Below, piece by piece: positions 8,282 through 16,881 of a stretch of DNA of 64,000 nt; positions within the stretch are counted from its first letter, which is position 1, and every line of letters begins with the position of its first letter. This DNA is from Bacillota bacterium (GTDB lineage: Bacteria; Bacillota; Clostridia; Christensenellales; SZUA-584). The stretch is taken from contig JAEYLC010000007.1 of the NCBI GenBank assembly GCA_023461435.1, positions 1-64,000 on the forward strand, given 5' to 3'. The notes under the pieces were generated by a model, which made no database searches, was not told the origin of the DNA, and saw nothing but the letters and a program-made list of their open reading frames with translations. The translations under genes were made by a program, and so were the position numbers.

Positions 8282-9214
8282 TTATTCCATCAGCTCCAGC
8301 CCGAGATACTGAAAATGCATGGTATCAAGGCCCTCTTTAAAGTCTCCGCCCCACGTCCAGCCGTACTTTTCAAAAACAGCAATGACGCTTTCGGGAATAT
8401 AATACGGCGAGCTCGCATTTCTTTTGTCCTTAACCCTGTAAAATAAATTATTCGCTTTGTTGATATCGATGCATGTCCCAAAGCTGTGCTGAGACAGATA
8501 AGGGTTTTTCCTGACCCAAGGCACTACCATGCGGCGGTATCCGTAACCGGCAACCGTTTTGATCGGGAACTGTATATCAAGCGCATAAATCTCGTTGAAA
8601 ATCGCCTGAACCTGAGCGGCCAGCTTGTAATGAATTTTTAACGACAGGCTTGACGGCACTTTCACTTTTTTGGATATCTTCCATACGGGCACAGTGACAG
8701 TGACTATATGCTTTGCAGCCTCTTTGCTGCCGTTATACCCCCACGGCGGCGACGTCATTTTATAGTACTTTGTTGTCGTGCCGAATATGTAGTTGTATCT
8801 GTCGTCACTGTTATCGAATATTGCCCCTTCAGCCGTCCATTCCTTGGCGGCGGGCGTTGTCAATGCACACACGTTGCCTTTGTATATGCCGGCTCGGGTA
8901 CGCACAAACGCACAGTAATAATATGTTGTCTCAGGCGCAAGCCCTGTCACCAACACGTTCATCTTATCCCGTGCGACGGCTTTTGAAGCGATTTTCGTAT
9001 CCAAAGCTTCAGGGCTCAGGCCATAGTAAAAGCCCTTCTCCCTGACTTTACTGTAAGCTGAGCTGGCACCCAATAATACTGCGCGGTCAGAATCGAGCAC
9101 AATCGGGCCGTCTGTGTCCACAACGGGATCCGCCGCGGCGAACGCTGTTGTTGATGTGCTCAAAAAAAGTGCCGCCGTTATCACGACTGCCAAAACGAAT
9201 TTTATTTTTTTCAT
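8282..9214 (-). CDS. Secreted M15-type (VanY-like) peptidase with Fn3-like N-terminal domain
   Basis: A 310-residue exported protein. Residues 1-27 are a signal peptide (KKIKFVLAVV...STTAFAAA). About residues 35-120 resemble a small fibronectin-like fold (GLAPETTYYYCAFVRTRAG). The C-terminal half is a D-alanyl-D-alanine carboxypeptidase-like M15 domain: SQHSFGTCID supplies zinc ligands H243 and D250, and the WTWGGDF...DTMHFQ motif supplies H300. GGGTGACGAG precedes ATG 9214. It probably trims peptidoglycan stem peptides at the cell surface. It sits directly upstream of the Bce-like cluster on the same strand but in GC-richer DNA. Confidence 0.88.
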   Translation of the reverse strand: MKKIKFVLAVVITAALFLSTSTTAFAAADPVVDTDGPIVLDSDRAVLLGASSAYSKVREKGFYYGLSPEALDTKIASKAVARDKMNVLVTGLAPETTYYYCAFVRTRAGIYKGNVCALTTPAAKEWTAEGAIFDNSDDRYNYIFGTTTKYYKMTSPPWGYNGSKEAAKHIVTVTVPVWKISKKVKVPSSLSLKIHYKLAAQVQAIFNEIYALDIQFPIKTVAGYGYRRMVVPWVRKNPYLSQHSFGTCIDINKANNLFYRVKDKRNASSPYYIPESVIAVFEKYGWTWGGDFKEGLDTMHFQYLGLELME

Positions 9215-9441
9215 CTCGTCACCCGTCCATAAACATTATTTAACCCCGTATATAACGGGCCTAATTATGGAACTATCTGTGTTGGCGATCATATATAAGC
9301 ATAAATTATATATTAAATATATATATGTATTAATTGGATGTCAACAATCGACAGCATGCGAGACACGCAGATAACGGTATTTTTCAAAAGCTCCAACTGT
9401 TCGACAAAAACAGCTGAACCCGTACACAAACCGCCCCGGGT

Positions 9442-9458
9442 GATGGTATAATACCATC
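9442..9458 (+). promoter_or_regulatory. Extended -10 promoter inside a palindrome, upstream of the acyltransferase
   Basis: The perfect palindrome GATGGTATAATACCATC (7-base arms) contains the extended -10 element TGGTATAAT. No good -35 is visible 17 bases upstream. A repressor dimer bound to the palindrome would occlude the -10 element. Confidence 0.5.
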
Positions 9459-9479
9459 AAAACATACTAGGAGCGGATT

Positions 9480-10748
9480 ATGAAGCAGAAGCGCACCCTC
9501 CAGCAAAAGCTGGCCCTCAAACGCACCAAAAAACCGCCCGCAATCATTTATCTCATACTCATCAACATCTGGCGGCTCGCGCTCAACAAAAAGCTCGGCA
9601 TCCATTTTACATTCAATACGCGCCCAAGCCGGGATAAAAACCCGTACATACTGATCAGCAACCATGCGTCGCGCGTGGACTATCTGTACACCGCGCCCGC
9701 CGTGCTGCCGCATCGGCTCAACTATGTGGTGGGTTACAACGAGTTCTTCCGCTCTCACCTCTACCCGATATTCGCGCTGATGCACGCGATCCCCAAGCGC
9801 AATTTCGTGCCGGACCCGCACACGGTCCGGGAGATCATCCGCGTCATCCGTCAGGGCGGACGCGTCTGCCTGTTTCCCGAAGGCATGAGCTCGATATCGG
9901 GCGGCGGCCAGCCTTGCGCCGTCGGCAGCGGCAAGCTGTTAAAGTACCTCGGCGTCACGGTGTACTGCACGAAAATCGCGGGTGGCTATATGACCAACAC
10001 CAAGCACTGCCTCGACCAGCGGCCGGGCCGCGTCGAGGTTGTGGTGGACAGGCTGTTCACACCCGAGCAGCTCCGCGAAATGAGCGCGGACGAGATACAG
10101 GATGTGCTGAACCGCGAGCTCGCGCACGACGATTACCAGTGGAACAGGGAAGCGAGAGCCAGCTTCAACGGGAGCGGCGAGATGGCCAAGAACCTGCACG
10201 ATCTGCTGTACCTCTGCCCCAAATGCGGCAGCGTTTATACAATGAGCGCGCAAGGCGATACCATCCGCTGCGAAGCGTGCGGCAACGGCGCCCGCATTAA
10301 TGAGTACTACGATCTCGTGCCTCTTGATGACAGCTGTGTGATCCCCGAGACGGTTTCCCACTGGTATCAGCTGCAGCGCGAGAAAGCCAAGGCGGAAGTC
10401 GCAGAAAATGGCTTTTCGTTCAGTGAGCGTGTGAAACTCGGGGTGCTGCCGGTATATAAACGTTTGAAGAAAGGCGCCACCTCCTTAATCGCGGGTGAGG
10501 GCGTGCTGTCGCTGTCACGCGAGGGCCTTAGGTTCGAGGGCACCAAGCACGGCGAACCCTTTTCGTTCACATTGCCGACCGATATGGTCCCCACTTATGG
10601 CATGTGCACCGACATCTCCCGGTTCTATACGTTCTACAAAAGCGAGTTTTACGAATTCTATCCCGAACGAAACGACACGATGCGCTGGTTCCATCTGACT
10701 GAGGAGCTGCATCGCGCCTGCGGCGGCCAATGGCAATATTCTCTCTGA
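9480..10748 (+). CDS. PlsC-like lysophospholipid acyltransferase with zinc ribbon and C-terminal domain
   Basis: A 422-residue protein. The N-terminal half is a glycerolphosphate acyltransferase fold with the catalytic HX4D box (H62 and D67 in NHASRVD) and the substrate-binding FPEG at 132-135. A zinc ribbon follows, with C246, C249, C264 and C267 (CPKC...CEAC). Residues about 300-422 form an extra domain I do not recognise with certainty (strand-rich, GEGVLSLSREGLRF). Ordinary PlsC proteins end near residue 250. GGAGCGG precedes ATG 9480. The acyltransferase part would transfer acyl groups to a lysophospholipid or similar acceptor at the membrane. The added domains suggest a regulatory or targeting role, which is inference. 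Confidence 0.85.
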   Translation: MKQKRTLQQKLALKRTKKPPAIIYLILINIWRLALNKKLGIHFTFNTRPSRDKNPYILISNHASRVDYLYTAPAVLPHRLNYVVGYNEFFRSHLYPIFALMHAIPKRNFVPDPHTVREIIRVIRQGGRVCLFPEGMSSISGGGQPCAVGSGKLLKYLGVTVYCTKIAGGYMTNTKHCLDQRPGRVEVVVDRLFTPEQLREMSADEIQDVLNRELAHDDYQWNREARASFNGSGEMAKNLHDLLYLCPKCGSVYTMSAQGDTIRCEACGNGARINEYYDLVPLDDSCVIPETVSHWYQLQREKAKAEVAENGFSFSERVKLGVLPVYKRLKKGATSLIAGEGVLSLSREGLRFEGTKHGEPFSFTLPTDMVPTYGMCTDISRFYTFYKSEFYEFYPERNDTMRWFHLTEELHRACGGQWQYSL

Positions 10749-10801
10749 CCGTCAGAGAATGTACTTTTGGTCGTAAATGCATTAATAGCCGATAAGGAAA
10801 A

Positions 10802-10858
10802 GCTGAGTATATTTAACAAAAAAGGATGAGATGTTTCGTCCTTTTTGTTTTGCTCAGC
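10802..10858 (+). terminator. Rho-independent terminator after the acyltransferase gene
   Basis: AACAAAAAAGGA and TCCTTTTTGTT form the core stem around a 12-base loop. Outer arms GCTGAG (10802-10807) and CTCAGC (10853-10858) extend the hairpin. The T-rich 3' arm supplies the uridine run. It ends the transcript before the chemoreceptor gene. The rest of the 267-base gap shows no gene. Confidence 0.65.
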
Positions 10859-11015
10859 ATATTTTGGGTATTAATATATTGGATACAATATCATGTATCA
10901 GCCTTCTGCATGGCATCGTACATTTGGAAGCGTAAAAAGGAGGACCGATTTTACGAGCAGGACTGCCCGTTTTTTATGTTAACACTAAAATTTACACTAA
11001 GGAGACCGAAACCAC

Positions 11016-13172
11016 ATGAAAATTCGAAGCATTAAAAAGAGCAAAATCAAACCAACCGAAACAAACGGCCAAGCGGGAATCGAATCTGTTAAAACCAAAA
11101 AAAACGGGGCAAAAAGAACAGGGATAAAAAAGAACGGAAAGCAGCGGCAGTCCTTTTTTTCAAACATGAGAATCGCCACAAAAATTTTGGCAGGCTTTTT
11201 GGTTGTGGCCGCTTTGAGCACGGCTATGGGGATCTACGCGGCATCCAATCTTAAGGATATCAGCGCGTCGTCTAAAAAGATTTACGCCAACATTCTGCTT
11301 CCGAGCAAAACCATGTACGATCTGAATCAGTCCTGTGAAGAATCTTGCAGAACGCTCAGGCAGTCGCTGCTGCTTGATGATGAAGACGACCTGACGCTCA
11401 TGGCCGGGTTGTCCGAGATTACAAAAAACCTTGAGGAAATATCGCTCGATTTTTCGACGATCGAATCCTTGATTCCTTCCGATAAGTCGGAGGCTTATCA
11501 AACAGCAAAGCAATCGTATGATGCGTTTGCTTCGCTGCTCCAAACTGCCGTTCAAAGCATTCAAAACGGCAACAAGCAGGATGTGATAAACGATCTGACA
11601 AACAGCGGGGATTTAAAGCAAGCGGAAAGCAGGCTGAGAGACGCTCTTGGCGACCTGATGTTCGCAATCACCGGCGATGCGTCCGGCATTGCCACAAAAA
11701 ATGACAGAACAAGCGAAAGTGTATTTCTCATCACAGTCACCGCTATCGGCGCCGTGCTTGCGCTTTCCTTGCTGATCGGGATCATCATATCCCGGGGTAT
11801 CAGCCGGCCTGTCAAAAAGCTGACAAGCAACATTATGCGTCTCGCCACCGGAGAAACCGATATTGACATCGAAACGGTCAAAACGAAGGATGAGGTGGGC
11901 CAGATGCGTGAGGCGGCCCGCACAATTGTCGGCACGATCAAAGAGCTCGAAAAGGACACCGAAATGCTCGCTTCGGCAGCCGCGGAGGGGCATCTCACCG
12001 TTCGGGCCGATGCCGGCAAGCATCAAGGCGCCTATCAAAAAATCGTCGATGGCATGAACGCCACGCTCGACGCGATGAACGCACCGATCAGAGAGTCGGC
12101 AAAGGTGCTTGAGGATCTCGCCAAAGGCAATCTGGACGCCGCCGTCACAAGCGAATTCAACGGAGATTTCGCTTTGATCAAGCACGCGCTCAACGAAACG
12201 ATCAAAACGCTCAAAGGATATATCAGCGATATCACATATGTCCTCGGAGAAATGGCCGAGGGTGTACTCACCGTGAAGATCGACTCAGAGTATCAGGGAG
12301 ATTTCGCGGCGATTCAAACGGCAATCAACAAGAACATTGAATCCTTTAACAAAGTGCTCGCCGAAATCAACATCGCCGCCAGAGAAGTCTCTTCGGGCAC
12401 GGAGCAGGTATCCGAAAGCAGCCAATCGATATCGCTCGGGGCTTCGTCTCAGGCTTCGGCACTCGACGAGCTCTCGGCAACCGTTTCGCAGATTGCCGAA
12501 CAAACAAAGAGCAACGCACAGCGCGCTCAAAAGGCCAGCCATCTTTCGCTTGAGGTGAAGGACAGCGCAATCAACGGAAACGAGAAGATGAAAGCGCTGC
12601 TCGACGCCATGAAGGACATTGATAACGCCTCCGCGAGCATCTCCAAAATCATCAAGGTGATCGACGATATCGCATTCCAAACGAATATTCTCGCGTTGAA
12701 TGCCGCTGTTGAGGCGGCACGGGCAGGAATTCACGGTAAAGGCTTTGCGGTTGTGGCGGAAGAGGTTCGCAATTTGGCGGCCAAGAGCGCGGAGGCCGCA
12801 AAGGAGACGGCTGTTCTCATCGACGGCTCTATCAAAAAGATCAAAGCAGGCACCGAAATTGCCGACGTCACAGCCGATGCGTTCGGTGAGATCGTCAAAA
12901 GCATAGAGACAACAGCGAGCCTGTCGAACGAAATATCGGTTTCCTCGAGCGAGCAGGCGGTCGGCATCAATCAGGTCAACAACGGCATACTGCAGCTTTC
13001 CGATGTGGTTCAAAGCAACTCGGCCACGTCTGAGGAAATGGCGGCTTCTTCGGAGGAAATATCCGGGCAGGCGGCCCTGCTCAAGGACATGGTGGGCCGG
13101 TTTGCTCTTGAAGAAACAGGCAGCACAAGGCCCTCATATGACACGGAAAGCACAAAGCTGCTCGAAGAATAA
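11016..13172 (+). CDS. Methyl-accepting chemotaxis protein with repeated HAMP-like units
   Basis: A 718-residue chemoreceptor. A lysine-rich cytoplasmic N-terminus of about 50 residues precedes TM1 (LAGFLVVAALSTAMGIYAAS). A helical periplasmic-type sensor of about 160 residues follows, then TM2 (near residues 230-250, VTAIGAVLALSLLIGIII). A HAMP domain follows, then three further units with a repeating pattern (AEGHLTV...HQGAYQKIVDGMN; AKGNLDAA...FNGDFALIKHALN; AEGVLTV...YQGDFAAIQTAIN), which read as a poly-HAMP array. The signalling hairpin NILALNAAVEAARAG...GFAVVAEEVRNLA is canonical. No C-terminal NWETF-type tether is present. AAGGAGACC precedes ATG 11016. No che or flagellar genes are nearby. 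Confidence 0.95.
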   Translation: MKIRSIKKSKIKPTETNGQAGIESVKTKKNGAKRTGIKKNGKQRQSFFSNMRIATKILAGFLVVAALSTAMGIYAASNLKDISASSKKIYANILLPSKTMYDLNQSCEESCRTLRQSLLLDDEDDLTLMAGLSEITKNLEEISLDFSTIESLIPSDKSEAYQTAKQSYDAFASLLQTAVQSIQNGNKQDVINDLTNSGDLKQAESRLRDALGDLMFAITGDASGIATKNDRTSESVFLITVTAIGAVLALSLLIGIIISRGISRPVKKLTSNIMRLATGETDIDIETVKTKDEVGQMREAARTIVGTIKELEKDTEMLASAAAEGHLTVRADAGKHQGAYQKIVDGMNATLDAMNAPIRESAKVLEDLAKGNLDAAVTSEFNGDFALIKHALNETIKTLKGYISDITYVLGEMAEGVLTVKIDSEYQGDFAAIQTAINKNIESFNKVLAEINIAAREVSSGTEQVSESSQSISLGASSQASALDELSATVSQIAEQTKSNAQRAQKASHLSLEVKDSAINGNEKMKALLDAMKDIDNASASISKIIKVIDDIAFQTNILALNAAVEAARAGIHGKGFAVVAEEVRNLAAKSAEAAKETAVLIDGSIKKIKAGTEIADVTADAFGEIVKSIETTASLSNEISVSSSEQAVGINQVNNGILQLSDVVQSNSATSEEMAASSEEISGQAALLKDMVGRFALEETGSTRPSYDTESTKLLEE

Positions 13173-13198
13173 CCATACAGCCGTCCAAATATCAAATG

Positions 13199-13234
13199 AA
13201 AACCTCTTTGCGAAACAAGCGAAGAGGTTTTTTA
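13199..13234 (+). terminator. Rho-independent terminator after the chemoreceptor gene
   Basis: AAAACCTCTT and AAGAGGTTTT form a perfect ten-base stem around a 13-base loop, followed by TT. It begins 26 bases after the chemoreceptor stop codon. Confidence 0.85.
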
Positions 13235-13343
13235 ACGCCCCTCAAACTTAACATATCGTGTGTCAAGTCTTCATAATATGTCATTAATACTATCGAAAAA
13301 TACAAAAGCGTGTTATAATATGTAAAAATTGCGAGGTGATATG

Positions 13344-13967
13344 ATGGCAGAATGGTGGAACGCGCTGAGCGCGCTGCAGCAGATGTTTCTTTTCGCGGCA
13401 GTTCCTTTTACCGTGGTCCTGATCATACAGGTGATACTCACGATCGTCGGGCTCGGCCACGATTCCGATATGGACACGGGAACCGATGCGGATTCAGATG
13501 TCGATATCCATGACGGTATGGACTCTGATTCGGATGCCGATATCCATGACGGGCACGTGAGCGCGGCGGGCTTCCGCTTCTTCACAATCCGCGGTCTCGT
13601 CGCGTTTTTCTGCATGTTCGGCTGGACCGGATACGCGCTTAGCGGCACGGCGCTCGGCACGGCGCTTGTGATCGTGCTCTCCGTTGCGGCCGGTCTCATT
13701 GCGATGCTGCTCATCGGGCTGATGTTTTACGCGATGAAACGCATGCAGGCAAGCGGCAATCTACATTATGCGAACGCCATCGGTCAGGATGCCGAGGTGT
13801 ATCTGCCGATTCCCCCCTCCCGCGGCGGCAGGGGCAAGGTCATGGTATCGTTTCAGGAGCGGCTCGTCGAAGCCGAAGCCATCACCGACGACGAAGAGAA
13901 AATCCCCACTGGCACAGCCGTCCGCGTTGTGGGCAATACGGGCAATACGCTCATCGTAAAAAAATAA
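13344..13967 (+). CDS. YuaF/NfeD-like membrane protein, partner of flotillin
   Basis: A 207-residue protein: a hydrophobic segment near residues 12-37, an aspartate-rich loop of about 35 residues with the repeated element DIHDG, two further membrane segments (FFTIRGLVAFFCMFGW and LVIVLSVAAGLIAMLLIGLMFY), and a C-terminal soluble beta-rich domain (QDAEVYLPIPPSRGG...TAVRVVGNTGNTLIVK) of the NfeD/OB-fold type. GAGGTG spaces better to ATG 13344 than to ATG 13341. The flotillin gene follows after 15 bases, the arrangement known for YuaF-YuaG (FloT) in Bacillus. Its likely job is organising membrane microdomains with flotillin. The acidic loop is unusual. Confidence 0.82.
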   Translation: MAEWWNALSALQQMFLFAAVPFTVVLIIQVILTIVGLGHDSDMDTGTDADSDVDIHDGMDSDSDADIHDGHVSAAGFRFFTIRGLVAFFCMFGWTGYALSGTALGTALVIVLSVAAGLIAMLLIGLMFYAMKRMQASGNLHYANAIGQDAEVYLPIPPSRGGRGKVMVSFQERLVEAEAITDDEEKIPTGTAVRVVGNTGNTLIVKK

Positions 13968-13982
13968 AGGAGACATAAAGCT

Positions 13983-15404
13983 ATGGGAGTCATGATCATC
14001 GTCATTATCGCCGTCGTGATACTGTTTACAACATTCATCGCGATGCTGACGCGCTACAAGAGATGTCCGTCCGACAGGATTCTTGTGGTATACGGCAAGG
14101 TTGGCCGGAATGCCAACGGCGCGAACGCGAGCGCCAAGTGCGTTCACGGCGGCGCGGCGTTCATATGGCCCGTTTTTCAGCACTATGAGTTCATGAGCTT
14201 GACGCCGATGGCCATCACGGTGGATTTGAAAAACGCGCTATCCAAGCAGAACATCCGTATCGACGTGCCCTCGCGCTTTACCGTCGGCATTTCGACGGAG
14301 CCCGGCATCATGCAGAATGCCGCCGAGCGTCTGCTGGGGCTCGGGCTCGATGAGATCGAAGAGCTTGCCAAGGACATCATTTTCGGCCAGCTGCGTCTCG
14401 TCGTCGCGACGATGGACATTGAAGAGATCAACACGGACAGAGACCTCTTTTTGGAGGAAGTCTCGCGCAACGTGGAAACCGAGCTTAAAAAGATCGGTCT
14501 GAGACTCATCAACGTGAACGTCACGGATATCAACGACGAATCGGGCTATATTCAGGCGCTCGGCAAGGAGGCCGCCGCCAAAGCGATCAACGACGCGAGA
14601 AAGAGCGTGGCTGAGAAAAACAGGGACGGCTCCATCGGTGAGGCGCTGGCTCAGAAGGACGAGAGGATCAGCGTGGCACAGGCCAATTCTGAGGCCATCG
14701 AGGGCGAAAACACCGCGAAGATCACAGTGGCCAATTCAGACGCGCTGCGCAGAGAGCGGGAAGCCGAAGCTTTGAGGCGCGCCACCGCCGCCGAAAAGGT
14801 GCAGACCGCCAAAGCCCTGCAGGAAGCGTATGCGGCGGAAGAGGATGCAGAGCGCCAGAGAGCGACCCGCGAGCAGGCCTCCAAGGAAGCGGATATCATC
14901 GTTCAGGCCGAGATCGCGAAGAGAAAGGCCGAGATTGACGCCGAAGCTGAAGCCGAACGTTACAGAAGAATGGCCAAGGGCGAAGCGGACGCGATATTTG
15001 CCAAGATGCAGGCACAGGCCAAAGGTATCAACGAGATACTCACCAAGCAGGCCGAAGGCTTCAAGCAGATCATCGGCGCGGCATCGGGCGACGCGAACGC
15101 GGCCGTGCGTATGATGATCGCCGATAAAATGGAGGAGATCGTCAAGGTGCAGGTGGAAGCCATCAAGAACCTCAAGATCGACAAAGTCACCGTGTGGGAC
15201 AGCGGCAACGGCAAGGGCGAATCGTCCACGGCGAATTTTCTTTCCGGGCTCATGAAGAGCCTGCCGCCCATGAACGAGCTTTTCGATATGGCCGGCATGG
15301 AGCTGCCCGAATATCTCGGCAAAGACAAGCAGCGCGAGCAGGATAAGCAGGGTGCGCAGGCCAAGCCAGACACCGCCGAACCGGAGCAAAAGCCCGCGGA
15401 ATAA
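13983..15404 (+). CDS. floT: Flotillin-like protein (SPFH domain)
   Basis: A 473-residue flotillin. One N-terminal membrane segment (MIIVIIAVVILFTTFIAML) is followed by an SPFH domain (GGAAFIWPVFQHYEFMSLTPMAI...INTDRDLFLEEVSRNVETELKKIGL), a long alanine/glutamate-rich coiled coil (about residues 220-345) and the C-terminal flotillin segment up to about 440. The tail is hydrophilic (KDKQREQDKQGAQAKPDT). AAAGGAGACA precedes ATG 13983. It forms an operon with the YuaF-like gene upstream. Flotillins scaffold ordered membrane patches and affect secretion and envelope stress in Bacillota. The symbol is assigned by family and context. Confidence 0.9.
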   Translation: MGVMIIVIIAVVILFTTFIAMLTRYKRCPSDRILVVYGKVGRNANGANASAKCVHGGAAFIWPVFQHYEFMSLTPMAITVDLKNALSKQNIRIDVPSRFTVGISTEPGIMQNAAERLLGLGLDEIEELAKDIIFGQLRLVVATMDIEEINTDRDLFLEEVSRNVETELKKIGLRLINVNVTDINDESGYIQALGKEAAAKAINDARKSVAEKNRDGSIGEALAQKDERISVAQANSEAIEGENTAKITVANSDALRREREAEALRRATAAEKVQTAKALQEAYAAEEDAERQRATREQASKEADIIVQAEIAKRKAEIDAEAEAERYRRMAKGEADAIFAKMQAQAKGINEILTKQAEGFKQIIGAASGDANAAVRMMIADKMEEIVKVQVEAIKNLKIDKVTVWDSGNGKGESSTANFLSGLMKSLPPMNELFDMAGMELPEYLGKDKQREQDKQGAQAKPDTAEPEQKPAE

Positions 15405-15444
15405 GCGCAAACGGTTAGAATATGTCATCGTACTTATCAACTAT

Positions 15445-15483
15445 AAAATCCTCTTTACCAAGGCGAAGAGGATTTTGATTTTG
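15445..15483 (+). terminator. Rho-independent terminator after floT
   Basis: AAAATCCTCTT and AAGAGGATTTT form a perfect 11-base stem around a ten-base loop, followed by a T-rich stretch. It closes the YuaF-flotillin operon. Confidence 0.82.
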
Positions 15484-15530
15484 TGTTTTTTCTGTTATAC
15501 TACAAATATTCTCCAAAATTCGAGGTGACC

Positions 15531-16580
15531 ATGAAAAGAATCATATCGAGAATATTCATCATACTTGGCTGCTTCCTCGTCGTCGCGGTGTTCGCGGCGG
15601 GCGCTCTTTTTTTCAATGAGCTTCGCAGTCTTTCCGCGCTTAAAAAGGCAGACGACTACCCGATGTACACGATGACATATTACGGCGATTACGGGTTCGA
15701 CGAGTTCCTGAAGGTCGGGGCGAAAAACGACGGCGACATCGAAGCCTTTGTCACCAAGCGCCTCTTAAAGGGTCTGCCGATCGATCTTGGCGTGACGGGC
15801 GACGGGTGCACGGCCTTTGTCACCCACAACGAAAAGAGCGAGGTTATATTCGGCCGCAATTTTGATTTTGACTACACGCCGTCTCTGCAGGTTAAAACAG
15901 CGCCGCAGGACGGCTACGCCTCCATATCCACCGTCAACTTAACGTTCGCGGGTTACTCGAAGGACAGCCTGCCCGAGGGCTTCAACGCGTTTTTGGCGCT
16001 GGCCGCGCCGTATCTGCCGTTCGACGGCGTCAATGAAAAAGGCGTCGCGATCGCACTGCTGGCCGTACCCGAGGTTCACTATCAAAACGATGACAGCAAG
16101 GTCACGCTTAACACCACCACGGCGATCCGTCTCGTGCTCGATAAAGCGGCGAGCGTCGATGAAGCCGTAGAGCTTTTGAAGCAGTACAACATCTATTTTT
16201 CAGCCGATGTGGACTGTCATTACCTGATCGGCGACACGACGGGCAAATCCGTGATCGTTGAATACTGGGATGGCGCGCTGCAGACGGTGGAGCCGGAAAA
16301 GGATTATCAGGTCGCCTCAAATTTTATCGCGTACAACGGGCTCAACATCGGCGAAGGATACACCGAGTTTGAGCGGTACGACGCAGTGGTGAATGCCATC
16401 GAGCAATACGGCGGGACATTGACCGAGGATCAAGCGGTCAGCCTGCTCAAAGAGATCGGCTGCTACGACGGCGATGAGGATATGCTGCAATGGTCGGTGG
16501 TGTATAATCTTGATACGCTGGACGGACGGATTTTCGCGCACCGCAATACCGATAACATCATGCCGTTTACTTTGAAATAA
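15531..16580 (+). CDS. Membrane-anchored Ntn-type linear amide hydrolase (C45/choloylglycine hydrolase-like)
   Basis: A 349-residue protein. Residues about 7-28 are an uncleaved signal anchor (ISRIFIILGCFLVVAVFAAGALFF), so the enzyme domain is probably outside the cell. The candidate nucleophile is C93 in TGDGCTAFV, followed by the conserved GRNFDFDY and the later PFDGVNEKGVAIALLAVPE. These match the linear amide C-N hydrolase/acyl-CoA:6-APA acyltransferase-like superfamily. Members cleave bile salt, N-acyl or peptide amide bonds, so the substrate here is unknown. GAGGTGACC precedes ATG 15531 and rules out a longer frame from 15483. If the enzyme matures at C93, about 92 residues would be lost. 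Confidence 0.8.
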   Translation: MKRIISRIFIILGCFLVVAVFAAGALFFNELRSLSALKKADDYPMYTMTYYGDYGFDEFLKVGAKNDGDIEAFVTKRLLKGLPIDLGVTGDGCTAFVTHNEKSEVIFGRNFDFDYTPSLQVKTAPQDGYASISTVNLTFAGYSKDSLPEGFNAFLALAAPYLPFDGVNEKGVAIALLAVPEVHYQNDDSKVTLNTTTAIRLVLDKAASVDEAVELLKQYNIYFSADVDCHYLIGDTTGKSVIVEYWDGALQTVEPEKDYQVASNFIAYNGLNIGEGYTEFERYDAVVNAIEQYGGTLTEDQAVSLLKEIGCYDGDEDMLQWSVVYNLDTLDGRIFAHRNTDNIMPFTLK

Positions 16581-16616
16581 CGTTCAGCAATACTTTCAGT
16601 CAAAAAGGGTATTTAT

Positions 16617-16714
16617 GTCATTTCGATTGAGTGTCAGCGATTGACTACGCAGTGGACTGGAATCCCCTTCTACAAAGCGTTTTACATGGAATTCCTCGAC
16701 AAGCTCGGAATGAC
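16617..16714. repeat. Short inverted-repeat element (MITE-like) in the 301-base gap
   Basis: GTCATTTCGA (16617-16626) and TCGGAATGAC (16705-16714) are terminal inverted repeats matching in 9 of 10 positions. The interior contains GGAATCCCC and GGAATTCCTCGA. This wording resembles interspersed intergenic repeats common in clostridial genomes, from memory only. The rest of the gap (16581-16881) shows no gene. Confidence 0.4.
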
Positions 16715-16881
16715 CAAAGAGGTTTGTCCACAGCATAGGTGCGGCACCGCCGCGCTTTTTGTTTTGACGTAAATTTTCGAATCCTTTGTATTTTTGTCGG
16801 ATGGGTCGGGAATGCTTGCTTTTTGCCCCTTTCAATGCCTATAGTCGTGTCATAAAAGACTAACGATGATGAGGTGGAAAC

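Noticed and set aside
10788..10795. GCCGATAA, a perfect sigma-28 (SigD) -10 box upstream of the chemoreceptor
   Set aside because: No TAAA-type -35 lies 15 bases upstream, and the hairpin at 10802-10858 would stop any transcript starting there.
10826..11035. Forward open frame of 69 codons starting MRCFVLFVLLSIFWVL before the chemoreceptor gene
   Set aside because: It begins inside the terminator hairpin, lacks a ribosome binding site and overlaps the chemoreceptor start in another frame.
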